Source: Chloroflexota bacterium (GTDB taxonomy: Bacteria; Chloroflexota; Dormibacteria; Dormibacterales; Dormibacteraceae). From it: 7,096 nucleotides of DNA. The notes under the pieces were generated by a model. That model did not search any database and was not told where the DNA came from. It saw only the letters and a program-made list of their open reading frames with translations. The DNA is taken from NCBI GenBank assembly GCA_003446775.1, contig DMCH01000058.1:8400-15495 (forward strand), read 5' to 3'. Positions 6,369 to 7,096 of the stretch are shown one piece after another (positions within the stretch are counted from its first letter, which is position 1; each line of letters starts with the position of its first letter). A program made the position numbers and the translations under genes.

Positions 6369-6929
6369 TCATAAGAGACGCCGGCCGTCGGCAGAGACCT
6401 CGATCAAACGGGCCAGCCGCTTCGACCGGGTTTCGTCGCGTTTGGCGTTCATGACCCAGTAGATCGCGGTTTGCCGGTAGGACGGCGCCTGCAAGCCGAA
6501 GAATTCCCACGCCTTCTTTCGAGCCCGGAACATCGACTCGCGTTCGGCGTCGAGCGCCGCCAGGTGGCGGTTCTCGTACGAGTACACGCTCGAGCGCGCG
6601 TCCTCACGGCGCGCGTACGCCGCCAGTCCGGACGGCGCCATGAGCCCCCGCGCCGTTAGCTCCTCCACCTTCTTGATGTTGACCGCGCTCCAGTTGCTCT
6701 TCGGTTTTCGTGGCGTGAATCGCTGGACTCGGCTGGTCTCGTCGATCCTGCGCGCGACGCTGTCGATCCAGCCGAAGCACAGGGCCTGGTCGACAGCGTC
6801 TGACCACGTCATGGTCGGCTTGCCAGAGGCCTTTTTGTGAAACACCACCCCGATCTCGGTCGCGGTCCCGTGGTTCGCCGAGAGCCAGGCTCGAAACTCA
6901 GCCGGAGTTTCGAAGAACCGGGTCTCCAT
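6369..6929 (-). CDS. YdeI/OmpD-associated family protein
   Basis: This 186-residue soluble protein matches the YdeI/OmpD-associated (bacteriocin-protection-like) family. Family features in order are FFETPAEFRAWLSANH at the start, EIGVVFHKKASGKPTMTW (about 25-42), the characteristic AVDQALCFGWIDS (45-57), RVQRFTPRKPKSNWSAVNIKKVEEL (67-91) and GLMAPSGLAAY (95-105). The carboxy-terminal part has WEFFGLQAPSYRQTAIYWVMNAKRDETRSKRLARLIE (141-177), which is the conserved end of the family. Length is normal and nothing is truncated. The biochemical role of the family is not established; the name comes from an E. coli/Salmonella member linked to peptide or outer-membrane-protein phenotypes, which may not apply here. 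The ATG at 6929 begins right at the family's amino-terminal motif. Only a partial AGG lies upstream. It appears to be a single-gene unit, convergent with the FMN-binding gene. Confidence 0.92.
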   Translation of the reverse strand: METRFFETPAEFRAWLSANHGTATEIGVVFHKKASGKPTMTWSDAVDQALCFGWIDSVARRIDETSRVQRFTPRKPKSNWSAVNIKKVEELTARGLMAPSGLAAYARREDARSSVYSYENRHLAALDAERESMFRARKKAWEFFGLQAPSYRQTAIYWVMNAKRDETRSKRLARLIEVSADGRRLL

Positions 6930-6938
6930 GAGGCCTAG

Positions 6939-7096
6939 ATGCTCTTCTCTCGAGGCCGACGCTGCGCGTCAGCCGAATCGAACGGCTCGGCGGCGACGGT
7001 GATCCTCACGGACCAAGCCTACCGGCGTCGCGCCACACATCTCCGAGCCCACGAGACGGACTCCTATCTCGCATGCCGTCTGCTGCTTGAGAAAAC
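6939..7096 (+). CDS. Possible 5' part of a gene running off the window
   Basis: From ATG 6939 the frame is open to the window edge (52 codons), divergent from the YdeI-family gene. TGAGG at 6929-6933 could act as a weak Shine-Dalgarno. A GTG at 6999 is an alternative start, giving a peptide beginning MILTDQAYRRRATHLRAHE. No family is recognised. The opposite strand has an open frame entering from the edge and ending with TGA near 6970, which could equally be the 3' end of a minus-strand gene. Third-position GC is about equal in the two frames, so this call is tentative. Confidence 0.3.
   Translation, partial: MLFSRGRRCASAESNGSAATVILTDQAYRRRATHLRAHETDSYLACRLLLEK

Overview
This 7.1 kb window is gene-dense, high-GC bacterial chromosomal DNA. 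It has no visible mobile element, RNA gene or CRISPR array. Codons favour G/C at third positions, TTG and GTG starts occur, and Shine-Dalgarno sites are often weak or absent. With a seven-helix-sensor hybrid kinase and small orphan enzymes, this suggests a soil-type high-GC lineage such as Chloroflexota, Dormibacterota or Actinomycetota. That placement is inferred from style, not from a marker gene.

Layout. (1) 45-770 (+): a six-helix membrane protein of unassigned function. It meets, tail to tail, a YihY/BrkB-family membrane protein at 767-1750 (-); the two stop codons share one CTAG. (2) 1751-2065: a divergent intergenic region. It holds a good Shine-Dalgarno followed by a possible 35-codon leader ORF (1989-2096), whose stop overlaps a candidate TTG start of the next gene. 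(3) 2066-4708 (+): a large hybrid sensor histidine kinase built as 7TM, GAF-like, HisKA, HATPase, REC, REC. It is followed through a 4-bp ATGA overlap by a single-domain CheY/DivK-type response regulator (4705-5109). These two form a translationally coupled phosphorelay cassette, and no DNA-binding output domain is encoded in the window. (4) 5258-5677 (-): a small protein with a very acidic tail, unrecognised. It is divergent from a GTG-started FMN-binding split-barrel protein (5750-6367, +) that is distantly PaiB-like. (5) 6369-6929 (-): a YdeI/OmpD-associated-family protein, convergent with the previous gene at 1 bp spacing. (6) 6930-7096: at most the start of a further gene running off the edge.

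The central story is the phosphorelay: a membrane sensor with up to three receiver domains in two co-translated polypeptides. The flanking genes look like independent single-gene units. I found no convincing evidence of a wholly new system. The items most worth checking are the leader ORF or frameshift ahead of the kinase, the Lys-to-Arg change in the second receiver, and the acidic orphan protein.
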